Origin: Caballeronia turbans
GTDB lineage: Bacteria; Pseudomonadota; Gammaproteobacteria; Burkholderiales; Burkholderiaceae
DNA: 64,000 nt
Reading direction: 5' to 3'
NCBI GenBank assembly: GCA_001544655.2
Contig: FCOD02000020.1
Span: 40,756-104,755 of the forward strand
The translations under genes and the position numbers were made by a program. The notes beneath the pieces are model-generated. The model was not told the DNA's origin. It saw only the letters and a program-made list of their open reading frames with translations, and made no database searches. This document shows positions 30,310-38,872 of this stretch, in pieces; within the stretch, counting starts at the first letter, position 1; every line of letters starts with the position of its first letter.

Positions 30310-31479
30310 TCAGAAACGATGACGGATGCCCGTGCTCAGCATCAGTTGATTGCGGCCGCTCGACGGATCGTTGGTGTTGATGATCGCCGGCGCGCCCGAC
30401 GACGCGCGCTGATAGATCGACTCGAGATACACGTCCGTGCGCTTGGACAGCAGATAGTCGACCTGCAACGCCCCCTCGTGCCAGTGCGCTCCGCCGCCGC
30501 TGGTGTAGACGTACATTCCCGACAACTGGATGGCCGGCGTCAGCTTGTAGATGCCATTGATCTCGTAGTTGTTGAGCGCGAGCGACGGCATCGCGTCGCC
30601 GGTGTCCGCATCGGTCACGCCGGAGTTGATCGCGCGGGAAAACGCGCCGCTCAGCGTGAATTCGCCCAACTCGTAGCTCATGCCAATGCCGAACGTGTTC
30701 TGCCGCTGTACGTTCGCGTTGAAGACCGTGTTGCCGGAGCCGGGCAGCGTAAGCGAATCGTATGCGCCGATCGTCGTGTTGCCGCGCCCGTTGTTGTGCA
30801 AGTAGGCCGCGCCCGCATTGAACGATCCGATCGAGTAGTTCGCCCCGACACTGTACGCGCGGTTGTCCGAGAACGCGCCCGCCTCGTTGGAGAACGCGTA
30901 GAGGCCACCGAAGCTGAAGCCGCCGTAATTCGCGCTGGTGTACTTGACGGAGTTCGAGGCAAGGAACGAGTTATTCGCGTTGTCGTTATCGAGCACGTGG
31001 GCGAACGCGGTGCCGCCCGTGTTGCCGGTGAGCGTGAAGGTCTGGAAATAATCGTGAATCGAATCGTACTGGCTGCCGAAGGTGACCGTTCCGAGCGTAT
31101 CCGTGCCGATGCCGACATACATCGGATGGTCGTTGAGACCTTCGCCCGTCGCGACCGACAAGCCGCGCTCGAGCCGAAAGATTGCGCGCGCGCCGCCGCC
31201 CAGGTCCTCGGAACCTTGCAGTCCCCAGTAGCTGCCGTCGATGGTGCCGCTCGTCAGACGATACTGCGAGTGGCCGCCCACGTTGCTGGTATAAGCGACG
31301 CCGGCGTCGAGTTCGCCGTAGAGCTGCACCGAGCTCTGTGCCCAGACCGCCGCCGGCGAGCCGATGAGCATCGCGCATACCGCGACCGAAAACGCGAGCG
31401 AGCGCATGTCGGGCGCGGCGGCATGGCGGCCCTCGGCGATCGACGACGCAGTTCGGGACGCTTTGGGGCGGTTCGGCAT
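30310..31479 (-). CDS. Outer-membrane porin, Gram-negative OmpC/Omp32-like
   Basis: 389 residues. The chosen ATG at 31479 has GGAG about 7 bases upstream; this gives a long basic n-region before the signal core (LAFSVAVCAMLIGSPAAVWA, cleavage near residue 47). An internal Met at residue 25 could be an alternative start but lacks a ribosome site. The mature part begins SSVQLYGELDAGVAYTSNVG and contains WGLQGSEDLGGGARAIFRLE, classic for betaproteobacterial porins. The protein ends in HRF with the terminal Phe needed for Bam assembly. It forms a trimeric general diffusion channel. Confidence 0.93.
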   Translation of the reverse strand: MPNRPKASRTASSIAEGRHAAAPDMRSLAFSVAVCAMLIGSPAAVWAQSSVQLYGELDAGVAYTSNVGGHSQYRLTSGTIDGSYWGLQGSEDLGGGARAIFRLERGLSVATGEGLNDHPMYVGIGTDTLGTVTFGSQYDSIHDYFQTFTLTGNTGGTAFAHVLDNDNANNSFLASNSVKYTSANYGGFSFGGLYAFSNEAGAFSDNRAYSVGANYSIGSFNAGAAYLHNNGRGNTTIGAYDSLTLPGSGNTVFNANVQRQNTFGIGMSYELGEFTLSGAFSRAINSGVTDADTGDAMPSLALNNYEINGIYKLTPAIQLSGMYVYTSGGGAHWHEGALQVDYLLSKRTDVYLESIYQRASSGAPAIINTNDPSSGRNQLMLSTGIRHRF

Positions 31480-31696
31480 GAAAGTCTCCAGCGGTTTTCG
31501 TTTCAAGTGGATTGTCAATTTTGCGACAGGGTTTGTCAGTCAGAAAAAAGTCCCGTCCCGCCGCTGTGTCCTGGAACCAACGTTCGACCGTTCTCGACGC
31601 GTTTTCATGTTGCCGGATCGTCGCGATTGGGCGTAGACGGCACGTGCAGGCGCATGCCGCTAGAATCGGACGACTTCAGCCAACCTCATCACGCCC

Positions 31697-32446
31697 ATGC
31701 CCATGTCCAGTCAGATTCGCGCCATCCTCACCGGCCACACCCGCGGACTCGGCGCCGCGCTCGCGGAAGCTTTGCTCGCGCAAGGCGCCGACGTGCTTGC
31801 GATTTCCCGAAAGCGCAACGACGAACTCGCCGCGCGCCATCCCGGCCGGCTTCACGAAATCGAACTGGATCTGGCCGATCTGCCGAAACTCACCGAATGG
31901 CTGTCGGGTGAAACTTTGTCGGGCTTCGTCTCCGGAGCGGCGCGCGTGCTGCTCGTCAACAACGCGGGGATGCTCGCGCCGGTCGGCAGTCTCGCGGATC
32001 AAGAGCCGGCCGCCGTCGCGCGCGCGGTCAGCGTGAATGTGGCCGCCCCGCTGATGCTTGCCGCGGCCGTGGTCCAGGCGAGCGCGCAGGCCACGGATAC
32101 GCGCATCGTCCATGTTTCCAGCGGCGCGGCACGCAACGCCTATCCCGGCTGGAGCATCTACTGCGCGACTAAGGCGGCGCTCGATCATCACGCGCGCGCG
32201 GTCGCACTCGACGGCAATCGCGCGCTGCGCATCTGCAGCGTCGCGCCGGGCGTCGTGGACACCGACATGCAAGCCGAAATCCGCGGCACGGGCCTCGACC
32301 GCTTTCCGATGCGCGAACGCTTCGACGCACTCAAGCGCGATGGCCAGCTCGCGACGCCCGAGGAGTCCGCGCGCAAGGTCGCCGACTATCTATTGAGCGA
32401 TGCATTCGGCGATACGCCGACAGCGGATGTCCGCGATCTGAACTGA
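31697..32446 (+). CDS. SDR-family oxidoreductase
   Basis: 249 residues. The Rossmann glycine motif is degenerate but recognisable (LTGHTRGLGAALAEALLAQG), followed by LVNNAGML, SSGAARNAYPGWSIYCATKA (catalytic Ser, Tyr-x3-Lys) and ICSVAPGVVDTDMQAEI. This looks like a sepiapterin-reductase-like SDR using NADP(H). The substrate is unknown. It is divergent from the porin, with about 215 bp between. Confidence 0.9.
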   Translation: MPMSSQIRAILTGHTRGLGAALAEALLAQGADVLAISRKRNDELAARHPGRLHEIELDLADLPKLTEWLSGETLSGFVSGAARVLLVNNAGMLAPVGSLADQEPAAVARAVSVNVAAPLMLAAAVVQASAQATDTRIVHVSSGAARNAYPGWSIYCATKAALDHHARAVALDGNRALRICSVAPGVVDTDMQAEIRGTGLDRFPMRERFDALKRDGQLATPEESARKVADYLLSDAFGDTPTADVRDLN

Positions 32447-32505
32447 CTTAAGCGATTATTGAATTTCGCAGCTTATGACTTTCTTATGGCGGACTTGAAC
32501 CGCCA

Positions 32506-33186
32506 TCAGGCCGCTTCGACCGCCGCGCGCGACGAACCGAGCGCCCCGCGCGATAGCGCGTCGGCGCGCACGTTGCGGGCGCGCGGTATCCACTGCAGCC
32601 GCACATCGCCGATCCGCGCGACAAGCTCGCGGACGCGCCCCGCATGGTGCGCAAGCGACCGAATGCCCGCGCCGTCCGGCGCGCTTGCGTCGTCGATCAC
32701 GACACGGCTGTCGCCGTAGATCACCGCATCCGTGGCGCCTGCGCGCGCTGCCGCCTCCAGCACGGCGATCAGCGCGAGATATTCCGCCGCGCTGCTGTCG
32801 CCCGTGCCGGCGGCGACGCTGATCTCAATGGTTTCTCCCCGCGGCCCGACGAGCACGCCGCCGATCCCGAGCCGACCCGGGTTCGGCAGCGCAGAGCCGT
32901 CGAACCAGCCGCGCCATCCGTCGGCGTCGACCTCGGCATTACGCCGCTTCGCCTGGCCCGCGCGCTCGGCCCGAAGGCTTTCGCGCGAACGCAGCGCATC
33001 CGCGTGTCGGGTTTGCGCGGCGCGGCGCGCATCGATCAGATTGCGCAAGGACTGTCCGTCCGCCGCTTTCTCCAGTGTCCTGACGAGCGCCGCGTGCTCG
33101 GATATTCCCGCGCCCCTGGCGAGCCGCCGGCTCTGCATGCGCTCCTTCTTGTACGCGACGGCGAGCAGTTCCTCGAAAGCAATCAT
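32506..33186 (-). CDS. RNase H-like protein with N-terminal extension
   Basis: 226 residues from the ATG at 33186. An Arg/Ala-rich helical N-terminal region of about 90 residues precedes an RNase H fold. All four acidic active-site positions appear: GWFDGSALPNPGRLG, SSAAEYLALIAVLEA, VIYGDSRVVID and VRADALSRGAL. It therefore probably retains nuclease activity on RNA in RNA:DNA hybrids, or is the 'reverse transcriptase-like' RNase H subfamily common in bacteria. It is convergent with the SDR gene. Confidence 0.85.
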   Translation of the reverse strand: MIAFEELLAVAYKKERMQSRRLARGAGISEHAALVRTLEKAADGQSLRNLIDARRAAQTRHADALRSRESLRAERAGQAKRRNAEVDADGWRGWFDGSALPNPGRLGIGGVLVGPRGETIEISVAAGTGDSSAAEYLALIAVLEAAARAGATDAVIYGDSRVVIDDASAPDGAGIRSLAHHAGRVRELVARIGDVRLQWIPRARNVRADALSRGALGSSRAAVEAA

Positions 33187-33297
33187 GGGCAGCGGCAGGA
33201 TTGAACGAACCCGGAGCTTAGCAGACACGCGCGACGCGTCATGGGTACGGCCGTTGCTGATCGGAATGCGTCTACACAACCGGTCAAGGAGCGGATC

Positions 33298-33804
33298 ATG
33301 ATTCAATCGACCGAGCCGTCTTCGGCAGGCGCGAAGATCGTTGGCAAGGGCGCAGCGACAGCCGCGGGCCCCGGACCCGACGTCATGGCGGCGAGCACGC
33401 TCGACGGCAATTCAGTGATGAGCAGCGACGGCCACGACGTCGGCTCGCTCAAGGAAATCATGCTCGATGTGACGAGCGGACGCGTGGCGTATGCGGTGCT
33501 GTCGAGCGGCGGATTTCTCGGCATCGGCGACAAGCTGCTGGCCGTGCCCTGGAGCGCGCTCACGCTCGATACCGATAACCGCTGCTTCCGGATCGACGCA
33601 ACAGCCGAACAGGTGCGCAACTCGCCGGGCTTCGACAAGGATTCGTGGCCGTCGATGGCCGACCGCGTCTGGGCGAGCACCGTGCATCAGCACTACGGAC
33701 GCGAGCCGTACTGGTCGAACGACCGCGTGAGCGACGTCGGCCCGAGCGGCGCAATTCCGCCAGGCGGCGTGGATGCGCCGGAAGCGGGCGGCGTGAAGCT
33801 ATAA
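33298..33804 (+). CDS. PRC-barrel domain protein
   Basis: 168 residues from the ATG at 33298 with AAGGAG well placed. Residues about 30-115 form a PRC-barrel: SSDGHDVGSLKEIMLDVTSG, RVAYAVLSSGGFLGIGDKLL and AVPWSALTLDTDNRCFRID. The rest is hydrophilic. No signal peptide is present. Stand-alone PRC-barrel proteins of this type are often stress-associated; function unknown. It begins the accessory stretch of small genes. Confidence 0.87.
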   Translation: MIQSTEPSSAGAKIVGKGAATAAGPGPDVMAASTLDGNSVMSSDGHDVGSLKEIMLDVTSGRVAYAVLSSGGFLGIGDKLLAVPWSALTLDTDNRCFRIDATAEQVRNSPGFDKDSWPSMADRVWASTVHQHYGREPYWSNDRVSDVGPSGAIPPGGVDAPEAGGVKL

Positions 33805-33856
33805 ACGCGGATCGCCGCGCAATGGCGGCAGGAAGGTGCAAAGGGCGTGCGCGCGT

Positions 33857-34099
33857 TCAATCGCGCGGACGCTCTCCGACTTGAATGTCGATGTTTTCGG
33901 TCTCGTCCATCAGCGCGCGCAGGACGTCGCCCGCGAAGTCCTCGATGGCGAAGTGCCATTCGAGCGAGCCGACCGGGAAGTCGTTGGGACTGCACTTGCC
34001 CTGCGCACGTCGAATCGCACCCACCGAGAGGCTCAGCGCGCGTGCGTGCTGAAAGTGTGGGTCGTCCGAGTCGAGGAACGGGAATTGATCTTTATCCAT
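33857..34099 (-). CDS. Small acidic hypothetical protein
   Basis: 80 residues from the ATG at 34099, preceded by AAGGG. The protein begins MDKDQFPFLDSDDPHFQHAR and contains an acidic helix near the end (DVLRALMDETENIDIQVGE). It is soluble and not recognised as a named family. It is divergent from the KTSC gene, 85 bp apart. Confidence 0.6.
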   Translation of the reverse strand: MDKDQFPFLDSDDPHFQHARALSLSVGAIRRAQGKCSPNDFPVGSLEWHFAIEDFAGDVLRALMDETENIDIQVGERPRD

Positions 34100-34184
34100 G
34101 ACACCCTTAACGGTCCCGGCCGATGAAACTTTAGGCCAGCCTTGAACGCGCAATCGTTTGCGCACGTTTCGGCTTGAAGACGCC

Positions 34185-34409
34185 ATGCAACCCTATCGAA
34201 ATCTAGCCGGCAATTCGGGCGTCGAAGCATTCGACATCCTGCGCGACGGCATCAAGGTGCGCTTCGTCAGCGGCGGGACATACTTGTATGACTATCGCGT
34301 GCCCGGTCGCACGCGCGTCGAGGAAATGAAGCAACTCGCCCGCGCCGGACGCGGGCTCAGCACATACATTGCGAAGTTCGTTGCGGAGTATGCCGAAAGA
34401 ATCGACTAG
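34185..34409 (+). CDS. KTSC-domain small protein
   Basis: 74 residues from the ATG at 34185. The pattern of a beta-rich core (GIKVRFVSGGTYLYDYRVPG), then ARAGRGLSTYIAKFV, resembles KTSC-domain proteins, which are thought to bind nucleic acid and are often attached to Lys-tRNA synthetase or other enzymes. Here it stands alone. The family assignment is by eye. Confidence 0.6.
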   Translation: MQPYRNLAGNSGVEAFDILRDGIKVRFVSGGTYLYDYRVPGRTRVEEMKQLARAGRGLSTYIAKFVAEYAERID

Positions 34410-34472
34410 CTGCACGAAGGGGCGATTCTACGCGAGATCGGAACGTTTTCTTCGGATGAATCTGACGGAATG

Positions 34473-35210
34473 TCACCGTATGGGCGGCAGATGCGGCACG
34501 CTCTCGTTGATGGTCGCATCGAGTTGATGACGTTGGCGCTGTAGTTTGTTTAGTTGCGTCTGCGCGGCGACGCGTCGCCCTTCCAGTTGCGCGAGCGCCT
34601 TGCGCACTTCCTGCTGCTTGAGCGCGACTTCCTGATCCTGCTCGCCGCCTCGATGCAGATCGACACGCACGCGTTCGATCTGTGCCTCGGACTCCGCAAT
34701 GAGACGCGAGAACTGCTCGTTCTGGGCCTCGAGATGCGCGCGCCGCATTTCGGCGTCGGCAAGACGCATTGCCTGTTCGACGAAATGCCGGAACGCCGGC
34801 TCCGCCGCGTCGATGTCGCCGGCCTTGAGCACCCGCCAGACGGCGCCCTCGTGATACAGCACGGCGTAATAAATCAGCTCGCGCGGATAAAACATCAGAC
34901 TCGCGGAATATCCAAAGCTCTGAAATGTGCGAAACGTCGAAAGCGAGCCTTGCTGAACGAGCCATTCGACCTCGGCGAGTTGCGCAGCTTGCAACGCCTG
35001 CTTGCCGGATTGCTGAAGCGGAACCGCGGCAGGCCGCAGCGGCGTCACGCGCGTCGAAGACGGGGCTAACGGGACCTCTTCGTTCTTGGGCACGTCTTCC
35101 GCGTGAATTTCAGGCGCGGGGAAGCGGATTGGATTGTGCGCTTTCTGGCGCACCAGAAACGATGGCGCATTGTCGAGCAAGCTCCCTCTTCTGCTCAGCA
35201 GACTTTTCAC
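34473..35210 (-). CDS. DUF2968 protein with long C-terminal coiled coil
   Basis: 245 residues from a GTG with GGGAG five bases upstream. Residues about 78-150 match DUF2968 (LAEVEWLVQQGSLSTFRTFQ; YSASLMFYPRELIYYAVLYH). Residues about 150-235 are a continuous coiled coil rich in Glu, Gln, Arg and Ala (ESEAQIERVRVDLHRGGEQD). Most family members are exported, but no signal peptide is seen here: the N-terminus (MKSLLSRRGSLLDNAPSFLV) is polar. Function unknown. Confidence 0.82.
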   Translation of the reverse strand: MKSLLSRRGSLLDNAPSFLVRQKAHNPIRFPAPEIHAEDVPKNEEVPLAPSSTRVTPLRPAAVPLQQSGKQALQAAQLAEVEWLVQQGSLSTFRTFQSFGYSASLMFYPRELIYYAVLYHEGAVWRVLKAGDIDAAEPAFRHFVEQAMRLADAEMRRAHLEAQNEQFSRLIAESEAQIERVRVDLHRGGEQDQEVALKQQEVRKALAQLEGRRVAAQTQLNKLQRQRHQLDATINESVPHLPPIR

Positions 35211-35505
35211 GATGGCTCCCTGGCAGATCCATTTTCAGGACCCGCCGTCATGCAGTGACCTTGGCGGAAAACAGGACCGCAACATGTGTTATTCGAGTTT
35301 CCTGAATGCAGAACGCGATTATTCTGCATGACGAACGACGGCCATTAGTTTTCGATCCAGTAAGCCGTCGAATGAAGTATAGGCAATACCCCCGCCGTTT
35401 CAAACGAAGTGCAATGAAACGCCGATGCGGTATGCGGGTCCGACAAGTAATACACCATAAAACCTAAAGCGACGAAATCAGAACGCGACGAATAATGGCC
35501 GAACT

Positions 35506-36078
35506 TCACGAGTGACGATAAGACGCCTGCGTGCCGCTCATTCTCAACTTTGCGATCTGGGCGGAGCGCGCTTTCGACATCAGCGCGACCATGCGCATGA
35601 TCCTGATGCCCTGTATGCCGCACGCAATGCCCGGCGTATTGGCGACCCGGGATTCCAGCGTGCCCATCACGCCGTGCAGGTCGATGATCGGGGCGGGCGT
35701 GCCGGCTCTGCCAGTGGCCACGAAAGACTTCTGCACGGGCGCACGAGGCACCTGCGGCTCCGGTCGATTTTCCGTGAAGAAGTCGGAAAGAACAGCGGGC
35801 GTTTCGAAACGATGCGTTCCTTCGTCGCGATCCTGAAAAAATTTGTGAATCGATTCGAGATAGTGAATCGGCGCCTGCTCCGCGCGCCGGGCAATTGCCG
35901 CGCAGCGTTGCAGTTTCCAGTTTTCTCGCTGGCTGACCGACGCGATCAAATCCGCGATACGGATACGCAACTCCGCCTCGCGGCGCGTGATCAACGCGCC
36001 CACCATCTGCGCTTCTTCGCCCGACGGTTCGGGCAAACGATCGCGCCATTCCAGTAAATCGTTCAATGTGATCGACAT
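35506..36078 (-). CDS. Hypothetical protein, unknown family
   Basis: 190 residues from an ATG preceded by GGAG at good distance. The N-terminal two thirds look like a helical soluble protein (LNDLLEWRDRLPEPSGEEAQ; RIADLIASVSQRENWKLQRC), followed by a Pro/Thr-rich linker and a tail that alternates hydrophobic and basic residues (GIQGIRIMRMVALMSKARSA). No named domain is recognised. The flanks are AT-rich: 35211-35505 and 36079-36316 contain nothing recognisable except likely promoter sequence. Confidence 0.6.
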   Translation of the reverse strand: MSITLNDLLEWRDRLPEPSGEEAQMVGALITRREAELRIRIADLIASVSQRENWKLQRCAAIARRAEQAPIHYLESIHKFFQDRDEGTHRFETPAVLSDFFTENRPEPQVPRAPVQKSFVATGRAGTPAPIIDLHGVMGTLESRVANTPGIACGIQGIRIMRMVALMSKARSAQIAKLRMSGTQASYRHS

Positions 36079-36316
36079 GAAATACTCCGTGGCGTTCAGC
36101 CCTTTGAGTCGGATTCAGTGAGTTCGAGATTGTTTGGATCGCGAATTGTAATAGACCGCGCCCTTGATTGCCTGTTGAATATGCTATCCGTTTATCGGCC
36201 TTTATCGTCGTTTCAGACATAAATAAGGACAATCCTAATGCGACTTCAGCGCGGCACGTTCGATGCTAACAAGAATGCAAGCGGCGCGACTGGCGCCGAC
36301 CTCAAAGGAGACGGAT

Positions 36317-36592
36317 ATGAGAACCCCCATGATGATCGCCGGCGCGCTTCTCGCGCTCGCCAGCACTGCGGCGCTTTCGCAGGAAATGTCACGCGATCAG
36401 TTGATGCAGCGCCAGCAGCAAATGCAGCCAGGCAAGAGCGAGCCGATGCCGAGTCCGCGCACGGGCGATGCGTCGCAAGGCGGCGTGCAGTCCGGCACAT
36501 CGGGCAGCGGCACGCTCATGCAGCAACGCGAACAAGGCATGTCGCCGAATCAGTCGCAGGGGTCGCAATCGACCGGGACGATAAAGCAATAA
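36317..36592 (+). CDS. Small exported Gln/Met/Ser-rich protein
   Basis: 91 residues from the ATG at 36317 with AAAGGAG. A signal peptide (MRTPMMIAGALLALASTAAL, cut near ALSQ) is followed by an extended low-complexity mature part of Gln, Met, Ser and Gly (MQRQQQMQPGKSEPMPSP; GSGTLMQQREQGMSPNQSQG). It is probably periplasmic and disordered. No known family is recognised. Confidence 0.65.
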   Translation: MRTPMMIAGALLALASTAALSQEMSRDQLMQRQQQMQPGKSEPMPSPRTGDASQGGVQSGTSGSGTLMQQREQGMSPNQSQGSQSTGTIKQ

Positions 36593-36747
36593 CCCGGCAG
36601 ATGTTTTTGTCCACGACGCCGGCCGCGCGCCGGCGCTTTTGCGGGGACGCGGTCCACTGTCCGGGCGACCCGCGTTCCCCCGTGCGACCGGGAATGCGCG
36701 CCTAAAAACCGTATATACTGTTTTCTCCACACATGAGGAGAAAACGG

Positions 36748-37239
36748 ATGAGTACACCGCAAGTCAAGGCACCGACCAGGAAGGCGTTCCCTTCCCCGAA
36801 CCGCGCCGCTGACAAGACCGAGGCTCCCGGGAAAGTGGACAAAAACACAGGCAAGAAAACGCATACAAAGGCCGCCGCGACGCCGAAGACTACGAAGAAA
36901 CCACCCGCGAAAGCGCCCGCCGCAAAGCCGGCCGCGAAGACCTCTTCGGTCGAAGCCGCCGCAGCGAAGAAGACCGTCGAGAGTCAGCCCAAGTCCGACG
37001 CAAAACCCAGACGCGTGAAAAAGGAAAAGGTCGTGCGCGACAGCTTCACGATGCCTAAATCGGACTACGCGAAGATCGCCACGCTCAAGGAGAAGTGCCA
37101 GAAGAACGGCGTGCGCGTGAAGAAGAGCGAACTTCTGCGCGCCGCGCTGGCTATGCTCGACGCCGCGCCCGAAAAGCGTCTCATCGAAGCGATCAAAGCG
37201 CTCGAAACGGTCAAGACCGGCCGCCCTGCGAACGCCTGA
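36748..37239 (+). CDS. Histone H1-like Lys/Ala/Pro-rich protein with ribbon-helix-helix-like tail
   Basis: 163 residues from the ATG at 36748 (GAGGAG upstream). Residues 1-95 are a disordered, highly basic tail of Lys, Ala, Pro and Thr with repeats such as KPPAKAPAAKPAAKT, resembling eukaryotic H1 tails and bacterial AlgP/HctB-like proteins. Residues about 98-150 (VRDSFTMPKSDYAKIATLKE, then VKKSELLRAALAML) look like a ribbon-helix-helix DNA-binding unit. It is likely nucleoid-associated or a regulator (inference). Confidence 0.75.
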   Translation: MSTPQVKAPTRKAFPSPNRAADKTEAPGKVDKNTGKKTHTKAAATPKTTKKPPAKAPAAKPAAKTSSVEAAAAKKTVESQPKSDAKPRRVKKEKVVRDSFTMPKSDYAKIATLKEKCQKNGVRVKKSELLRAALAMLDAAPEKRLIEAIKALETVKTGRPANA

Positions 37240-37250
37240 ACTTCCAGGCC

Positions 37251-37634
37251 TCAGAAGAGATGTCGGAAGGCCCAGTAAAGGCCGGCCGCCAGCGCGATCG
37301 AGGCCGGGAGCCTCAACACCCACGCGAGCACGAGGCTGCGCACAGTGCTCCATTGCAGCCCCGACCCGTTGGCGGCCATCGTCCCCGCGACGCCCGAAGA
37401 CAGCACGTGCGTCGTCGAGACCGGCAGGCCGCAGGCATCCGCCGCGCCAATCGTTAGCATCGCCACCATTTCAGCCGACGCGCCCTGCCCGTACGTCAAA
37501 TGCTGCTTGCCGATCTTCTCGCCCACGGTTACGACGATGCGCTTCCAGCCGACCATCGTGCCGAGGCCGAGCGCGATCGCCACCGCGACCTTCACCCACG
37601 TGGGAATGAACTTCGTTGCGTGATCGAATGCAAT
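37251..37634 (-). pseudogene. C-terminal remnant of a PiT-family phosphate transporter
   Basis: About 127 codons at the 3' end match the final quarter of inorganic phosphate transporters (PiT): FIPTWVKVAVAIALGLGTMV, GWKRIVVTVGEKIGKQHLTY, ADACGLPVSTTHVLSSGVAG and QWSTVRSLVLAWVLRLPASI. Full-length proteins are about 500 residues with an N-terminal GANDVANAFGTSVG-type block, and none of it is found upstream on either strand. Homology stops abruptly near 37634. The gene therefore lost its 5' part by deletion or replacement and should not make a working transporter. Confidence 0.8.
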
Positions 37635-38081
37635 TTCGTCGCCGCTTCTTTGATGCCGCGCAATGTTATGACGATGCCCGCGCTCGAGCACCGGCGCGAA
37701 AAGCTCGAGCAGGCAACGATGGCGCAACTGCTCGCGGCGCAGGCCGTGCTTGTGCGACTCCACGACGTGCCCGCGGGCGAGGCAGCGTTGCGGCGTGTCG
37801 CGCCGGCGCTGCAAGACAAGGACGCCGTCGACGAAGCGGTGCGCTGGCTCGACAAGACAGCCCGCGACGAATCGCGCGCGGCGCTCAGGCGCCTGCGCTC
37901 GCTGCCTCGTTCGGCCTCGCGCGCCGTCCTTTCGTCCATCTCCGCGCGGCGGCTGCGCCCCATCCATCCGGCGGCCGCCGTCATCGGGGTTTCGCGGCTG
38001 CCGATGCATCGGCATCCTGAGCGGATGGCTGTCGCGCAGGGCGACGCCTTCCGTCATCGATACCCGCAAAGGAGCTTCGCC

Positions 38082-38222
38082 ATGTACTTCGGGACACTGG
38101 TCACGTCGGCGCGTGACGATCGAGAAAACGCGACCTGGCAGCGCGACATGGATGCGTCGCGCGTCGTCGCGCCGGGCCGCTGGCGCGCTTTCTGGCGTAC
38201 GCTCGTGCGACGCTTTGCGTGA
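38082..38222 (+). CDS. Small hypothetical basic protein
   Basis: 46 residues from an ATG with AAAGGAG eight bases upstream. It contains Trp-rich basic motifs (NATWQRDMDASRVVAPGRWR, FWRTLVRRFA). The same frame is open back to 37671 and has strong G/C third positions, so a longer protein of about 183 residues is possible, but no ribosome site supports that start. No family is recognised. Everything from 37635 to 38081 is otherwise unexplained. Confidence 0.35.
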   Translation: MYFGTLVTSARDDRENATWQRDMDASRVVAPGRWRAFWRTLVRRFA

Positions 38223-38342
38223 GCAATCGCATACGAAGGTAAAGGATCGTCGCGCGCAGGGGTAATAGGATTCGTCCGAGCGTTTTTTACCGCTGAAGCC
38301 GCTTAAATGCAGCCCTTCTGTTCTTTGCAAGAGACTCACAAG

Positions 38343-38720
38343 ATGAAGGAACTGCAGATTTCCGTCGACGCAAACGGCTACGTCACGCTTTCGCAATCGG
38401 TGCAGATCAGCGAGCATTGCGCCAACCGCGCCCGGCTGCTCATGTCGCTCGTGAATATCGTTTCGGCGCCCGGCGGTTTCGAACAACTCTGCTCGTATCC
38501 CGAATCGATGCGCCGCGACATTCTGAATCTGATGCGTTCGGTCGCGGAGGAGCAGTTGCCGCTCATCGCCGCCCTCGAGGAACACGCGGCGAAATCGGAT
38601 TATGAGCGAGGCGCCCAAGCCGCGCGCGAAGTTCTGATTCACGAGGCGCAGGCCGCGAACGCCGCCTTGCACTACGACGCCGAAAACCAGACCGCTCAGA
38701 TGATCATGACCTCGCACTGA
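38343..38720 (+). CDS. Hypothetical soluble helical protein
   Basis: 125 residues from the ATG at 38343; an in-frame ATG at 38307 would add 12. The protein starts MKELQISVDANGYVTLSQSV and continues as an Ala/Glu-rich helical body (LMRSVAEEQLPLIAALEEHA; ARLLMSLVNIVSAPGGFEQL). No transmembrane segments or known motifs are seen. It may be an adaptor or a small regulator; the function is not inferable. Confidence 0.6.
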   Translation: MKELQISVDANGYVTLSQSVQISEHCANRARLLMSLVNIVSAPGGFEQLCSYPESMRRDILNLMRSVAEEQLPLIAALEEHAAKSDYERGAQAAREVLIHEAQAANAALHYDAENQTAQMIMTSH

Positions 38721-38872
38721 GCTTTTTTCACCTCGCTCGCGTGTCGCCAGGGACGCGAACGGGATCGATCCGATGCCCGTGCCCCGCACGGGCTTTTCCT
38801 CTACACCGGGCACACGGCATGCCGCGCCTGCACCGTTTCGCGATGCCGTACCGTCAAACCAACATCACAGCC

